The notes under the pieces: generated by a model
Seen by the model: the letters and a program-made list of their open reading frames with translations, nothing else
The model's database searches: none
What the model was told of the DNA's origin: nothing
Program-made: the position numbers and the translations under genes
Shown: positions 50,045 to 59,646 of the stretch, piece by piece
How the letters are laid out: every line of letters starts with the position of its first letter
How positions within the stretch are numbered: position 1 is the first letter of the stretch
Origin: Loktanella gaetbuli
GTDB taxonomy: Bacteria; Pseudomonadota; Alphaproteobacteria; Rhodobacterales; Rhodobacteraceae
Direction: 5' to 3'
Assembly (NCBI RefSeq): GCF_020531945.1
Contig: NZ_JAJATZ010000001.1
Span: 661,451-725,450 of the forward strand
Length of the DNA: 64,000 bases

Positions 50045-51172
50045 TCAGTCTTCTGCTGTCGCCTCGGCGCGGGATTTACCGCTGACATCCATCGCCAGTG
50101 TCGCCGCCATCAGACCATCCAGATCGCCATCCAGCACGCCCGAAGTATCCGACGTCTCGTAGCGGGTGCGCAGGTCTTTCACCATCTGGTAAGGCTGAAG
50201 AACGTAGGACCGGATCTGGTTGCCCCAGCCCGCGTCGCCCTTGTTTTCATGCGCCTCGTTGATCGCCGCATTCCGGCGGTCCAGTTCGATCTGATACAGG
50301 CGGGATTTCAGCGCCTTCATCGCGATATCGCGGTTCTGGTGCTGGGATTTTTCCGAGCTGGTCACGACGATGCCGGTCGGTTCGTGGGTGATCCGCACAG
50401 CCGAGTCCGTCGTGTTCACGTGCTGACCGCCCGCCCCCGACGACCGGTAGGTGTCGATGCGGATATCGGATGGGTTCACTTCGATTTCGATGTTGTCGTC
50501 GACGACCGGATAGACCCAGACCGATGAAAACGACGTATGCCGCTTGGCCGCGGAATCGTAGGGGCTGATCCGCACCAGACGGTGCACACCGGATTCCGAT
50601 TTCAGCCAGCCATAGGCGTTCGGGCCGCTGATTTTCAGCGCGGTCGATTTGATGCCGACCTCTTCGCCCTGGCTTTCGGACTGCAATTCGACCTTGTAGC
50701 CCTTTTTCTCGGCCCAGCGGATGTACATGCGTTTGAGCATGTTGGCCCAGTCACAGGATTCGGTGCCGCCAGCACCTGCGTTGATTTCAAGGAAAGTATC
50801 GTTGCCGTCCGCCTCGCCGTTCAAGAGCGCCTCCAGCTCTTTTTCGGCGGCCTTGGCCCGCAGCGCGGTCAAGGCCTCTTCGGCTTCGGCGACCACACCG
50901 GCGTCGTCTTCCATTTCGCCCAGTTCGATCAGTTCGACGTTGTCCGACAGTTCCTGTTTGATGCCGTGGTAGCTGTCCATCGCATCGACCAGCATCTGCC
51001 GTTCACGCATCAGTTTCTGCGCGTTTGCGGGATCATCCCACAGGGTCGGATCCTCGACGCGCGCGTTGAATTCCTCCAGCCGGTGGGCCGCCGTGTCATA
51101 GTCCAGACGCTGCGCCAACAGTGCCAGCGATTTCTGAATGGCGGCGATGGTGGTTTCAGTCTCGGCGCGCAT
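50045..51172 (-). CDS. prfB: peptide chain release factor 2
   Basis: Recognises UGA and UAA stop codons and releases the nascent chain. The GGQ loop is SSGAGGQHVNTTDSAVR. The stop-reading tripeptide appears as SPY (RISPYDSAAKRHTSF) rather than the SPF of E. coli. The frame is continuous for 375 codons, with no UGA frameshift near codon 26, so the autoregulatory frameshift is absent. GAGGGG precedes the ATG. Follows the PBP1A gene after a terminator. Confidence 0.96.
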   Translation of the reverse strand: MRAETETTIAAIQKSLALLAQRLDYDTAAHRLEEFNARVEDPTLWDDPANAQKLMRERQMLVDAMDSYHGIKQELSDNVELIELGEMEDDAGVVAEAEEALTALRAKAAEKELEALLNGEADGNDTFLEINAGAGGTESCDWANMLKRMYIRWAEKKGYKVELQSESQGEEVGIKSTALKISGPNAYGWLKSESGVHRLVRISPYDSAAKRHTSFSSVWVYPVVDDNIEIEVNPSDIRIDTYRSSGAGGQHVNTTDSAVRITHEPTGIVVTSSEKSQHQNRDIAMKALKSRLYQIELDRRNAAINEAHENKGDAGWGNQIRSYVLQPYQMVKDLRTRYETSDTSGVLDGDLDGLMAATLAMDVSGKSRAEATAED

Positions 51173-51196
51173 GGCAGCCCCTCATCAAAATAGGAT

Positions 51197-51219
51197 CGGG
51201 CCGGGAATACCCCGGCCCG
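51197..51219 (-). terminator. terminator of the PBP1A gene
   Basis: CGGGCCGGG (51197-51205), 5-base loop, CCCGGCCCG (51211-51219). On the minus strand it is followed by ATCCTATTTTG. Lies between the penicillin-binding protein gene and prfB. Confidence 0.75.
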
Positions 51220-51242
51220 CAGACGTCGGCAAGCGACGCAGA

Positions 51243-53741
51243 TTAATATAGGCCACCCGACGACAATGCGCCGGCGGTGGCACGCGGCCCGACCGTCGCC
51301 GTGGACCCGGTCGAGGTCGTGACCTGACGTGCCGCTTGCGGCACCTCGTCGAACAACGGCAAATCCGCCGCCATGGCAAAGCCACCGTCAAAGGTGATGC
51401 CAAAGATCGGCTCTTCGCCAGCGCGGAAACATTCCGCGATGATGTTGTCACCCGATGCACCGTCGGGCATCCGCGCGCCGGTAAAGCGGTCGATATTGAT
51501 GAACTGACAGCTTTCGGGGGCGCGGAACGCCGTGCCGCCATAGGTCTTGATCGCCTCGCGCATGAAGGCATTGAACACGGGCGCGCAGATACCACCGCCC
51601 GAGGCGCTCTTGCCCATGGGACGCGGGTTGTCGAAACCAATGTAGCAACCCGCCGCGATGTTGGACGAAAATCCGACGAACCAGGCGTCCTTTTCATCAT
51701 TGGTCGTGCCGGTCTTGCCTGCGATGGCCACAGGCAGATTGATCGCATTCTTGGCTGTGCCGCGATCGACCACGCCCTGCATCATCGAGGTCAACTGGTA
51801 GGCCGTCACTTCATTCATCACGCGCTGGCGGTTTGACGTGATGGTCGGGGCCTCGCCGGACGGCAGGCTGGTCAGGGCGCAATCCTCGCAGATCCGCTGG
51901 TCGTGGCGATAGACGGTGTTGCCGAAGCGGTCCTGAACCCGGTCGACAAGCGTGGGTTCAACCCGTTCACCGCCGTTGGCGAACATCGCGTAGGCAGCGA
52001 CCATCTTGAACAGCGTCGTTTCGTCGGAACCGAGCGAGGCCGCCAGCACGCGATTCATCCGATCATAGACGCCGAATTTCTCGGCGTAATTGCCGACGGT
52101 ATCGATCCCGACCTCTTGGGCCAGACGGACCGTCATCAGGTTGCGTGACTGTTCGATGCCCGTGCGCAGCGGTGTTGGTCCGTAGAATCGGTTGGAATAG
52201 TTCTGCGGCCGCCAGACGCCCTGCGGGGTGTTGATTTCGATCGGTGCGTCAACGACCACCGTTGCAGGCGAATAGCCGGAATCGAGTGCTGCCGCATAGA
52301 CGAACGGCTTGAAGCTGGACCCGGGCTGGCGGTTTGCCTGCGTCGCGCGGTTGAACACCGACGACTGGTAGGAAAATCCGCCCTGCATCGCCAACACGCG
52401 GCCCGTGTTCACGTCCATCGCCATGAATGCGCCCTGCACCTCTGGGGTTTGCCGCAGGGTCCAGCGGATCAGTGATCCATCGGCATCATCGGTCATCTCG
52501 CGCACGTGGACAACGTCGCCCACCTCGAAGTTGGCAAAGAAATCGCCGGATATCCACGCAATATCCTCGCGCGGGATGGTCTTGACCTCTGCCTGGCCTT
52601 CGACGCCGACGGTCATTTCCTGATCGGCGATGTCCAGCACCACGGCGGGATACCAGCGGTTTTCCAGCGTGATGTCGCGGGCCACCTGAACGTCGCCCAA
52701 CGCGTCGCGCCAGTTGTCCAGCTGATCGGCAGGAATGGTTTCACCCGTGCCGCGCCACCGCCCCTGCCCGCGGTCATAGGTTTCAAGTGCGCGTTGCAGC
52801 GCATGAGCCGCCTCGACCTGCAAGGACGGGTCGACCGTGGCGCGGATCGCCAGACCACCGGAAAAAAATTCGTCTTCGCCAAAGTTCTGGCTGAGCTGGC
52901 GACGGATTTCATCGGTGAAATAGTCGCGCGGCGGAAGTTCGGACCGAAAGCTCTCGAAATCGCCGTTCTGCACGGTGCGCAGCGGGGCCACGCGCGCGGT
53001 CTGATAGGTTTCTTCGTCTATATAGCCGTTTTCCCACATCTCGCGCAGCACGAATGCGCGCCGGGCCACAGACCGGTCGTATTGGCGCACGGGGTCATAA
53101 TCCGACGGGGCCTTGGGCAGAACGGCCAGATAGGCCGCTTCTTCGACGGTCAGTTCGGTCAGCGGCTTGTTGAAATAGGTCAGGGCTGCTGCGGTCACGC
53201 CGTAGCTGTTCTTGCCCAGGAAAATCTCGTTCAGGTACAGTTCCAGGATCTTTTCCTTGGGCATCGCGCCCTCGATCCGGCTGGCCAGGATGATTTCCTT
53301 GATCTTGCGTTCGGCGGAACGGGACCCGTCCAAAAGGAAGTTTTTCATCACCTGCTGGGTGATTGTGGATGCGCCGCGCACGTCCTCGCCACGGGATTTC
53401 ACCGCATCGACAAAGGCCGAGGCCATACCAACGGGGTCATAACCTTCGTGGATGTAGAAATTTTTGTCCTCGGCGGAAATGAACGCCTGCTTGACGATAT
53501 CGGGGATTTCCTCGGCAGGCGTGAACAGGCGGCGTTCGACGGCGAATTCGTCTATGATATTGCCCTCGCCGGAATAGATCCGGCTGATCGTCTTGGGCGT
53601 ATATTGCGCCAGCGTATCGTAGGATGGCAGATCGCGACCATACAGGTAGAACACCGCACCAATGCTGACGGCCAGCATGGCAAGGCCCAGTGTCGCCATC
53701 GAAAAGATGGCGCCGAAAAAGGACATGATGAAACGCAGCAC
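51243..53741 (-). CDS. mrcA: penicillin-binding protein 1A
   Basis: Bifunctional peptidoglycan synthase, 832 residues, anchored by one N-terminal helix (about 8-34). The glycosyltransferase (GT51) part has ISAEDKNFYIHEGYD with catalytic Glu91. The transpeptidase part has the SxxK serine in QPGSSFKPF (about residue 475), SRN, and the KTG box GKTGTTNDEKDAW. GTG 53741 follows AAGGTAGGG; ATG 53726 is an alternative. The amidase AmiC gene is upstream on the same strand. Confidence 0.95.
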   Translation of the reverse strand: MLRFIMSFFGAIFSMATLGLAMLAVSIGAVFYLYGRDLPSYDTLAQYTPKTISRIYSGEGNIIDEFAVERRLFTPAEEIPDIVKQAFISAEDKNFYIHEGYDPVGMASAFVDAVKSRGEDVRGASTITQQVMKNFLLDGSRSAERKIKEIILASRIEGAMPKEKILELYLNEIFLGKNSYGVTAAALTYFNKPLTELTVEEAAYLAVLPKAPSDYDPVRQYDRSVARRAFVLREMWENGYIDEETYQTARVAPLRTVQNGDFESFRSELPPRDYFTDEIRRQLSQNFGEDEFFSGGLAIRATVDPSLQVEAAHALQRALETYDRGQGRWRGTGETIPADQLDNWRDALGDVQVARDITLENRWYPAVVLDIADQEMTVGVEGQAEVKTIPREDIAWISGDFFANFEVGDVVHVREMTDDADGSLIRWTLRQTPEVQGAFMAMDVNTGRVLAMQGGFSYQSSVFNRATQANRQPGSSFKPFVYAAALDSGYSPATVVVDAPIEINTPQGVWRPQNYSNRFYGPTPLRTGIEQSRNLMTVRLAQEVGIDTVGNYAEKFGVYDRMNRVLAASLGSDETTLFKMVAAYAMFANGGERVEPTLVDRVQDRFGNTVYRHDQRICEDCALTSLPSGEAPTITSNRQRVMNEVTAYQLTSMMQGVVDRGTAKNAINLPVAIAGKTGTTNDEKDAWFVGFSSNIAAGCYIGFDNPRPMGKSASGGGICAPVFNAFMREAIKTYGGTAFRAPESCQFINIDRFTGARMPDGASGDNIIAECFRAGEEPIFGITFDGGFAMAADLPLFDEVPQAARQVTTSTGSTATVGPRATAGALSSGGLY

Positions 53742-53869
53742 GTAACCCTACCTTGGTGTGTGAAACTTGCCCGCTTATAGGGCGGACACGTGGTCACGTC
53801 AAAAGCGGAAGCACCCGGTGACGGCCGGTTTCCGCGCCCGTCCGGATCACGACTGCATGAGGTTGCGCC

Positions 53870-55066
53870 CTACTGACGCAAGAGTGGCGCACGGGCGGCC
53901 TGCGCATCGACCCAGGCTAGGATCGCAGTGGTCAACCCCGCCACGATCGGCGCGCGCCCCTGTGGCGTGGACAAGGTCTCGCGATCGCGTGCGTCGGACA
54001 AAAATCCTGCCTCAATCAGGACCGATGCGAAGTCGGCGGCGTTCAGCACCGCCAATCGCCCTTCGCGTCGCGCGCGGGTGTTCACGCGTGCGCCCGACTG
54101 GCGCAGGCCTGCCACGACCGCCTCGGCCAATTGATCCGATGCAGGCCGTGTCTGCGCCCGTGCAAGGTCCATCAAAACGGTTGCAACACGGTCGTCCTGC
54201 CCCGTCAGATCCAGCCCTGCCAGCAGATCGCCCCGTTCGTGCCGTTCGGCCATGCGCTGCGATGCGCGGTCCACACCTTCGGCACTCAGGGTATAGACCG
54301 ACGCACCCTGCGCGCCGCCCTCGTCCAGCGCATCGGCATGCAGCGAAATCAGCGCATCCGCCCGCGCCGCCCGCGCGATGGTCATGCGCGCCTCCAGCGG
54401 GACAAAGTCATCGGCCTGCCGGGTCAGCACCGCACGCAACCGGCCCGTGCGGTTCAGGGCGTCGGCCAGCTCAATCCCCAGTGCCAGCATCAGGTCGGCC
54501 TCCTTGACCCCGCCGCGCAGGGCACCGGGATCGACACCGCCGTGACCGGGATCGATCACGATGACGGGGGGACCCGCGTCGGAATCGGGGGCAGTCAGCG
54601 CGGGCGCAGGCAGGCTGCGATCCAACGATCCGCCAGTGGCAGCCGCAAAGCTGGTGGCATCTGTCGGGGTCAGTCTGATGGTCAGGGCGGCACGTCCTGT
54701 CAGATCATCGACACGCAGTCCGGCTGTGGTCAATGCCAGCGGTGCCGCAATGGCCACCGTCAAGGACGACCACCCCGGACGCGGCACGCCGAACCCCAGA
54801 TCGGTCGCCAGAGCGCCCTGCAAAAGATCCGCAGGCTGCAATCCGGTCCAGTCCACCTCGCGGAATTCGACGACAAGCCGCCTTGGAGTGTCGAGAGTGA
54901 ACACCCGGTAGGGCACCGGTTGCGACAGGGCCAGGTCCACCACCAGATCGCCGCCCGCATCGGCAATCCGGCTTTGTGTTGGATCGACCCGCGCCAATGC
55001 GCCGAAATCCTGCGCTGCAAGCGGGCCAGCCATCATCATCAGCAGCAACGCCAGCGCGCGGATCAT
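53870..55066 (-). CDS. N-acetylmuramoyl-L-alanine amidase (AmiC-like)
   Basis: A 398-residue periplasmic cell-wall amidase that splits daughter cells. Signal peptide about 1-18; an AMIN targeting domain (about 25-135) and a C-terminal Amidase_3 domain with zinc ligands in DPGHGGVDPGA and SLHADA, and the catalytic Glu in IEAGFLS. It overlaps the aminotransferase gene by 4 bases and lies upstream of PBP1A. Confidence 0.94.
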   Translation of the reverse strand: MIRALALLLMMMAGPLAAQDFGALARVDPTQSRIADAGGDLVVDLALSQPVPYRVFTLDTPRRLVVEFREVDWTGLQPADLLQGALATDLGFGVPRPGWSSLTVAIAAPLALTTAGLRVDDLTGRAALTIRLTPTDATSFAAATGGSLDRSLPAPALTAPDSDAGPPVIVIDPGHGGVDPGALRGGVKEADLMLALGIELADALNRTGRLRAVLTRQADDFVPLEARMTIARAARADALISLHADALDEGGAQGASVYTLSAEGVDRASQRMAERHERGDLLAGLDLTGQDDRVATVLMDLARAQTRPASDQLAEAVVAGLRQSGARVNTRARREGRLAVLNAADFASVLIEAGFLSDARDRETLSTPQGRAPIVAGLTTAILAWVDAQAARAPLLRQ

Positions 55067-56196
55067 CGCTCAGCCATGAATGCAGTCAGACGGCGCAATC
55101 CCTCGGCGATGTCTGCTGTCGATCCAGCATAGGAAAACCGCAACCATCGGTGGCCGTCCTGCGGGTCAAAATCCAGCCCCGGTGTGACCGCGACACCCGC
55201 GCGGTCCAGAATTTCGGCCGCAAAGGCCAGCGCATCGTCGGTATGGTCGCTGACATCCGCGTAAACGTAAAACGCCCCGTCGGGTGGTGCAAAGGTGCCG
55301 AAACCGGCCTTGGGCAGCCCATCCAACAACAAGGCGCGGTTGGCGGCATAAACCTCCAGATTGGCATCCAGTTCGGGGCGTGCATCCATCGCATGCAATG
55401 CCAGTCGCTGCGATGCGTGGGACGGACAGATGAACATGTTCTGCGCCAGCCTCTCGACCTGGCGGACGTGATCGGCGGGCACGACCATCCAGCCCACGCG
55501 CCAGCCTGTCATCGAGAAATACTTGGAAAACGAATTGATGACATAGACATCATCCGTGACCTCCAGCGCGCTGACGGCGCGGGTGCCATAGTCGATCCCG
55601 TGATAAATCTCGTCAGAGATCAGCGCGGTGTTCGTGTCCTCGCAGGCATAGGCCAATGCGGCCAATTCGGTTTTCGACAGCATCGTGCCGGTGGGATTGG
55701 CAGGCGAGGCCACGATCAGACCGTCCAGGCCGTCGACATCGCCCGGTTGCGGCTGAAACCGTCCCTGCGGCGTCGTCGTGATTTCGACCGGGGTCAGCCC
55801 CATCGCGCGCAGGATCTGGCGGTAGCTCGGATAGCACGGCAGCCCCAGACCCACCCGGTCGCCGTTGTCGAACAGCGCCGAAAACGCCAGCACAAAGGCA
55901 CCCGATGCACCCGCCGTCACGACAACGCGGGCGGGGTCCAGATCGATGTCGTAGATGTCGCCATAGTGCTGCGCGATCCGCGTCCGCAATGCCGGCAGAC
56001 CAAGGCCCACGGTATAGCCCAGCGTATCCGACAGGTCCGATTTCAGCGCCGTCAGCGCCGCGGCGGGCGCACCGGTACCGGGCTGGCCCACTTCCATGTG
56101 AATGATCGACCGGCCTGCGGCCTCGGCCTTGCGGGCGGATTCCATGACGTCCATCACGATAAAGGGATCGACGTCACCACGGGTGGATTGTCTCAT
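55063..56196 (-). CDS. class I/II pyridoxal-phosphate aminotransferase
   Basis: A 377-residue PLP enzyme of the aspartate aminotransferase fold I. Motifs: HMEVGQPGTGAP, the SPANPTGTMLS strand, and the PLP lysine in NSFSKYFSMTGWRVG (about residue 225). Substrate not determinable; may act on aspartate or aromatic acids. ATG 56196 (MRQSTRGDVDPF) was used; the longer frame to 56412 is unconserved. Divergent from the DsbA-like gene. Confidence 0.92.
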   Translation of the reverse strand: MRQSTRGDVDPFIVMDVMESARKAEAAGRSIIHMEVGQPGTGAPAAALTALKSDLSDTLGYTVGLGLPALRTRIAQHYGDIYDIDLDPARVVVTAGASGAFVLAFSALFDNGDRVGLGLPCYPSYRQILRAMGLTPVEITTTPQGRFQPQPGDVDGLDGLIVASPANPTGTMLSKTELAALAYACEDTNTALISDEIYHGIDYGTRAVSALEVTDDVYVINSFSKYFSMTGWRVGWMVVPADHVRQVERLAQNMFICPSHASQRLALHAMDARPELDANLEVYAANRALLLDGLPKAGFGTFAPPDGAFYVYADVSDHTDDALAFAAEILDRAGVAVTPGLDFDPQDGHRWLRFSYAGSTADIAEGLRRLTAFMAER

Positions 56197-56321
56197 GCCT
56201 GACCTTCTATGCTCTTTGCCATGCTTGTGCCCGCGCAGGCTGGTCTGCGTCAACCACGGCGCTTGGCAGTTGGCCGGTTCTATGGTCATCTGCCGCCCGA
56301 AACCCAACCGAAAGACATGCC

Positions 56322-57056
56322 ATGCGCCTCGCCTTTGCTGCCCTCGCCGCCCTGACCATCGCCCTGCCCGCGCAGGCCCAGACACAGATGTCAGAAGCTG
56401 AACGCGATGCATTCCGGGCAGAAGTGCGCGCCTACCTCATGGAAAACCCCGAAGTCATCATGGAAGCCATCGACGTGCTGCAAGCCCGCGAAGAAGCGAT
56501 GCAGGCACAGGCCGACGCCGCCATGGTGCAGGCCCAGATGGAGGCGCTGACCAACGACGGATTTTCCTTTGTCGACGGCAATCCCGACGGCGACATCACC
56601 ATTGTCGAATTCATGGATTATCGTTGCGGCTACTGCAAACGTGCCTTTCCCGAGGTCGAGAGCCTGCTGTCGGCTGACGGCAACATCCGCCTGATCGTCA
56701 AGGAATTCCCGATTCTGGGTGAGGAGTCGGTGCTTGCCTCTCGGTTTGCCATCGCGACCAAGATGATCGCAGGGGACGATGCCTACAAGGCGGTCCACGA
56801 CACGCTGATGGAATTGAACGGCAGCCCCAATATCGACACGCTGGTGCGGCTGGGGAACACGCTGGGACTGGATACCGACGCGATCACGGCCATGATGAAC
56901 GACGATGCGGTCACGCAGGTGATCGCCAACAATCGTGCGCTGGGTCAGGCGCTGCGGATCAGTGGCACGCCGACCTTTGTCGTGGCCGACCAGATGGTGC
57001 GCGGATATGTGCCGGCCGACCAACTGCAACAGTTGGTGGACGATCTGCGCGGCTGA
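56322..57056 (+). CDS. DsbA/Com1-like thioredoxin-fold oxidoreductase
   Basis: A 244-residue periplasmic protein. Signal peptide about 1-19; an alpha-helical stretch (25-75), then a DsbA-like thioredoxin fold with the CGYC redox site (Cys102, Cys105) and the cis-Pro region SGTPTFVV. It introduces or isomerises disulfides in exported proteins. Divergent from the aminotransferase. Confidence 0.92.
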   Translation: MRLAFAALAALTIALPAQAQTQMSEAERDAFRAEVRAYLMENPEVIMEAIDVLQAREEAMQAQADAAMVQAQMEALTNDGFSFVDGNPDGDITIVEFMDYRCGYCKRAFPEVESLLSADGNIRLIVKEFPILGEESVLASRFAIATKMIAGDDAYKAVHDTLMELNGSPNIDTLVRLGNTLGLDTDAITAMMNDDAVTQVIANNRALGQALRISGTPTFVVADQMVRGYVPADQLQQLVDDLRG

Positions 57057-57133
57057 CCGTTCACGCCTGCGTCAGTTGCCGCGGCATCGGGCCGCGCTAG
57101 GTCAGCCTCAATCGTAAACAACGGAGACTGACA

Positions 57134-57922
57134 ATGAAAACGACACGTCGCACATTCCTCATTTCCGGCGCGGCCGCAGGGTCCATGACCGTGCTGCCAT
57201 TTGCAGCACAGGCCGCTGCCCATACATCCAACGTGTTCAACACGCCCGCGGGCGATATCACGGTACATCCGGTCGAACATGCCTCCATCGTGCTGGAAAC
57301 GCCTGTCGGCACGATCTACGTCGATCCGGTTGGTGATCCGTCCCTCTATGCGGATTTCCCGCGCCCCGATCTGGTGATGATCACGCACGAGCACGGCGAC
57401 CACTACAACGTTGACACCCTGAACGGCGTTATTACCGACGCGACCGTCATGTTCGCCAACCCCGCCGTGTTCGACATGATGCCCGAAAACCTTCAGGCCG
57501 TTACGATGTCCATCGCCAATGGCGAAACAGGCACGTTCGACACCCTCGGGATCGAGGCGATCCCGGCCTACAACATCACCGAAGAACGCCTGAACTTTCA
57601 CCCCGAAGGCCGCGACAACGGCTATATCCTCGGCTTTGACGGGTTCCGCATCTACGTGTCCGGCGACACCGAGGACACACCCGAGATGCGCGCGCTGACA
57701 GAGATTGATCTGGCCTTCGTGTCGAACAACTTGCCGTTCACCATGGATATGGAGGCGGCCGCATCCGCCGTGAACGAATTCGCGCCGACCTATGTCTATC
57801 CCTACCACTACCGTGGCCGCGATGGCGGCACACAGGACCCCAATGCATTTGCCGAACTGGTCGATGACGCAATCGAAGTGCGGATCGGTGACTGGTATGG
57901 CGGCGATGTGATGCCGTCCTGA
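57134..57922 (+). CDS. Tat-exported metallo-beta-lactamase-fold hydrolase
   Basis: A 262-residue protein with a twin-arginine signal (TTRRTFLISGAAAG) and the MBL zinc motif THEHGDHYN (His85, His87, Asp89, His90). It resembles UlaG/YcbD-type lactonase-like MBL proteins. Substrate unknown. Ends at a strong terminator. Confidence 0.9.
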   Translation: MKTTRRTFLISGAAAGSMTVLPFAAQAAAHTSNVFNTPAGDITVHPVEHASIVLETPVGTIYVDPVGDPSLYADFPRPDLVMITHEHGDHYNVDTLNGVITDATVMFANPAVFDMMPENLQAVTMSIANGETGTFDTLGIEAIPAYNITEERLNFHPEGRDNGYILGFDGFRIYVSGDTEDTPEMRALTEIDLAFVSNNLPFTMDMEAAASAVNEFAPTYVYPYHYRGRDGGTQDPNAFAELVDDAIEVRIGDWYGGDVMPS

Positions 57923-57945
57923 CCCAACAGACACAGCGACAGCAC

Positions 57946-57976
57946 AAAGGCGTCAGAGCGATCTGACGCCTTTTTT
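57946..57976 (+). terminator. intrinsic terminator of the MBL gene
   Basis: AAAGGCGTCAGA (57946-57957), loop GCGA, TCTGACGCCTTT (57962-57973), with six T in total. Confidence 0.93.
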
Positions 57977-58444
57977 CGTGGGCATGACCACAGTCGGGAC
58001 CGCCACCCGCGCCGGGGTTGCAGGGGTCCTGATCCCGAATGTGCGAAATTTCCGCTTGATAGCCGGCAAGTCTTGGCTTGCCCTGAGGCACCACGCTCGT
58101 CTGGCACGTCGCTGTGGACCTCATCTTGCAGCACCGGTTTTGACCCTGTTGCGAGATGTCAGAAGACGCATGAGCCTGACAGACAAAACGGACGGTCATC
58201 ACGGCGCACGACACCGGTCGGCTGACTGTGGTTCTGGGCTGGTCTGCGGCTACCTATGCAGATCTACTTCCAAGAGGGTCATTCTACCTGACAAACCAGT
58301 TTCGGGAGGCCGCCGAAGAATGCCTGAGGGGCAACCGCATCGGCAGATACATCGGCGGAGCCGCATTCATGTCACCCTGTCGCAAGGTCAGCGGCCAGAT
58401 GTAGCGCGCCATCCCCGTGACCGATTGAGGCCGTGTGACATGGT
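57977..58444. other. gene-poor stretch with an unassigned remnant
   Basis: No recognised gene in this stretch of about 470 bases. One plus-strand frame, 58180-58404, is open for 74 codons without an initial Met (contains VVLGWSAATYADLLPRG and FREAAEECLRGN) and could be the end of a decayed gene. Longer ORFs across it do not resemble known proteins. Confidence 0.4.
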
Positions 58445-59572
58445 TTATTCTGCCGCCTCCTGTGCGGCGGCGGCTTCCAGTTCAGCTGCCTTCTTTTCAA
58501 CCTGTTCGACAATGTGCTCGATCATGTTGGCGTTGTCCTGCTTGTGGCTTTGCTTGCCAGCCAGATAGACCATGCCATGCCCCGCGCCGCCGCCGGTGAA
58601 ACCCACGTCGGTCATCAGTGCCTCTCCGGGGCCGTTGACCACGCAACCGATGATCGACAACGACATCGGCGTCTTGATGTGTTCCAGACGTTTTTCCAAC
58701 GCCTCGACGGTCTTGATCACGTCAAATCCCTGCCGCGCACAGCTGGGGCAGGAAATGATGTTGACACCGCGATGCCGCAGCCCGAGGGATTTGAGGATCT
58801 CGAACCCCATCTTGACCTCTTCGACCGGATCAGCGGACAGGCTGACTCGGATCGTGTCACCAATCCCCGCCCACAAGAGGTTGCCCATGCCGATCGCGGA
58901 TTTGACGGTGCCGGAAATCAGGCCCCCGGCTTCGGTGATGCCCAGATGGATGGGCGCGTCGGTGGCATCGGCCAACTGCTGATAGGCAGCCGCCGCCATG
59001 AACACGTCGGACGCCTTGCAGCTGATCTTGAATTCGTGAAAATCATTGTCTTGCAGGATCTTGATATGATCCAGCCCGCTTTCGACCATCGCATCGGGAC
59101 AGGGTTCGCCGTATTTTTCCAACAGATGCCGTTCGAGGCTACCGGCGTTCACGCCGATCCGGATGCTGCAATTGTGGTCGCGCGCGGCCTTGATGACCTC
59201 TTTGACGCGCTTTTCGTCACCGATGTTACCCGGGTTGATCCGCAGACAGGCCGCACCCGCTTCTGCCGCCTCAATCCCGCGTTTGTAATGGAAATGGATG
59301 TCCGCAACGATGGGCACGCTGACCTCTGGCACGATCAGCTTCAGCGCCTTGCTCGATGCCTCGTCGGGGACAGACACACGCACGATGTCGGCACCGGCAT
59401 CTGCGGCCGCCTGGATCTGCGCAATCGTCGCCTTGACGTCGGTGGTCAGGGTATTCGTCATCGTCTGGACGCTGATCGGCGCATCCCCCCCGACCGGCAC
59501 ATTGCCGACCATGATCTGACGGGATTTACGGCGATCGATCTCGCGCCAGGGACGGATTGAATTCAGCGACAT
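58445..59572 (-). CDS. ispG: 4-hydroxy-3-methylbut-2-enyl diphosphate synthase
   Basis: Fe-S enzyme of the MEP isoprenoid pathway. The 375-residue protein has the TIM-barrel start RRKSRQIMVGNVPVGG and the cluster cysteines in ISCPSCARQGFD and GCVVNGPGEA. ATG 59572 follows a GTG at 59575. It is downstream of rodZ on the same strand, a common linkage in Proteobacteria. Confidence 0.96.
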   Translation of the reverse strand: MSLNSIRPWREIDRRKSRQIMVGNVPVGGDAPISVQTMTNTLTTDVKATIAQIQAAADAGADIVRVSVPDEASSKALKLIVPEVSVPIVADIHFHYKRGIEAAEAGAACLRINPGNIGDEKRVKEVIKAARDHNCSIRIGVNAGSLERHLLEKYGEPCPDAMVESGLDHIKILQDNDFHEFKISCKASDVFMAAAAYQQLADATDAPIHLGITEAGGLISGTVKSAIGMGNLLWAGIGDTIRVSLSADPVEEVKMGFEILKSLGLRHRGVNIISCPSCARQGFDVIKTVEALEKRLEHIKTPMSLSIIGCVVNGPGEALMTDVGFTGGGAGHGMVYLAGKQSHKQDNANMIEHIVEQVEKKAAELEAAAAQEAAE

Positions 59573-59646
59573 CACGCAGCTTTCGGATCAGGAATGTTGA
59601 TCAGAACCTAATCCCTGCACAGTGCAGCGGCAACCACCGGCACGGT

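Noticed and set aside
57978..58568. 196-codon ORF between the MBL gene and ispG
   Set aside because: Overlaps the ispG 3' end and shows no similarity or regular domain; only the 58180-58404 frame was kept as a possible remnant.
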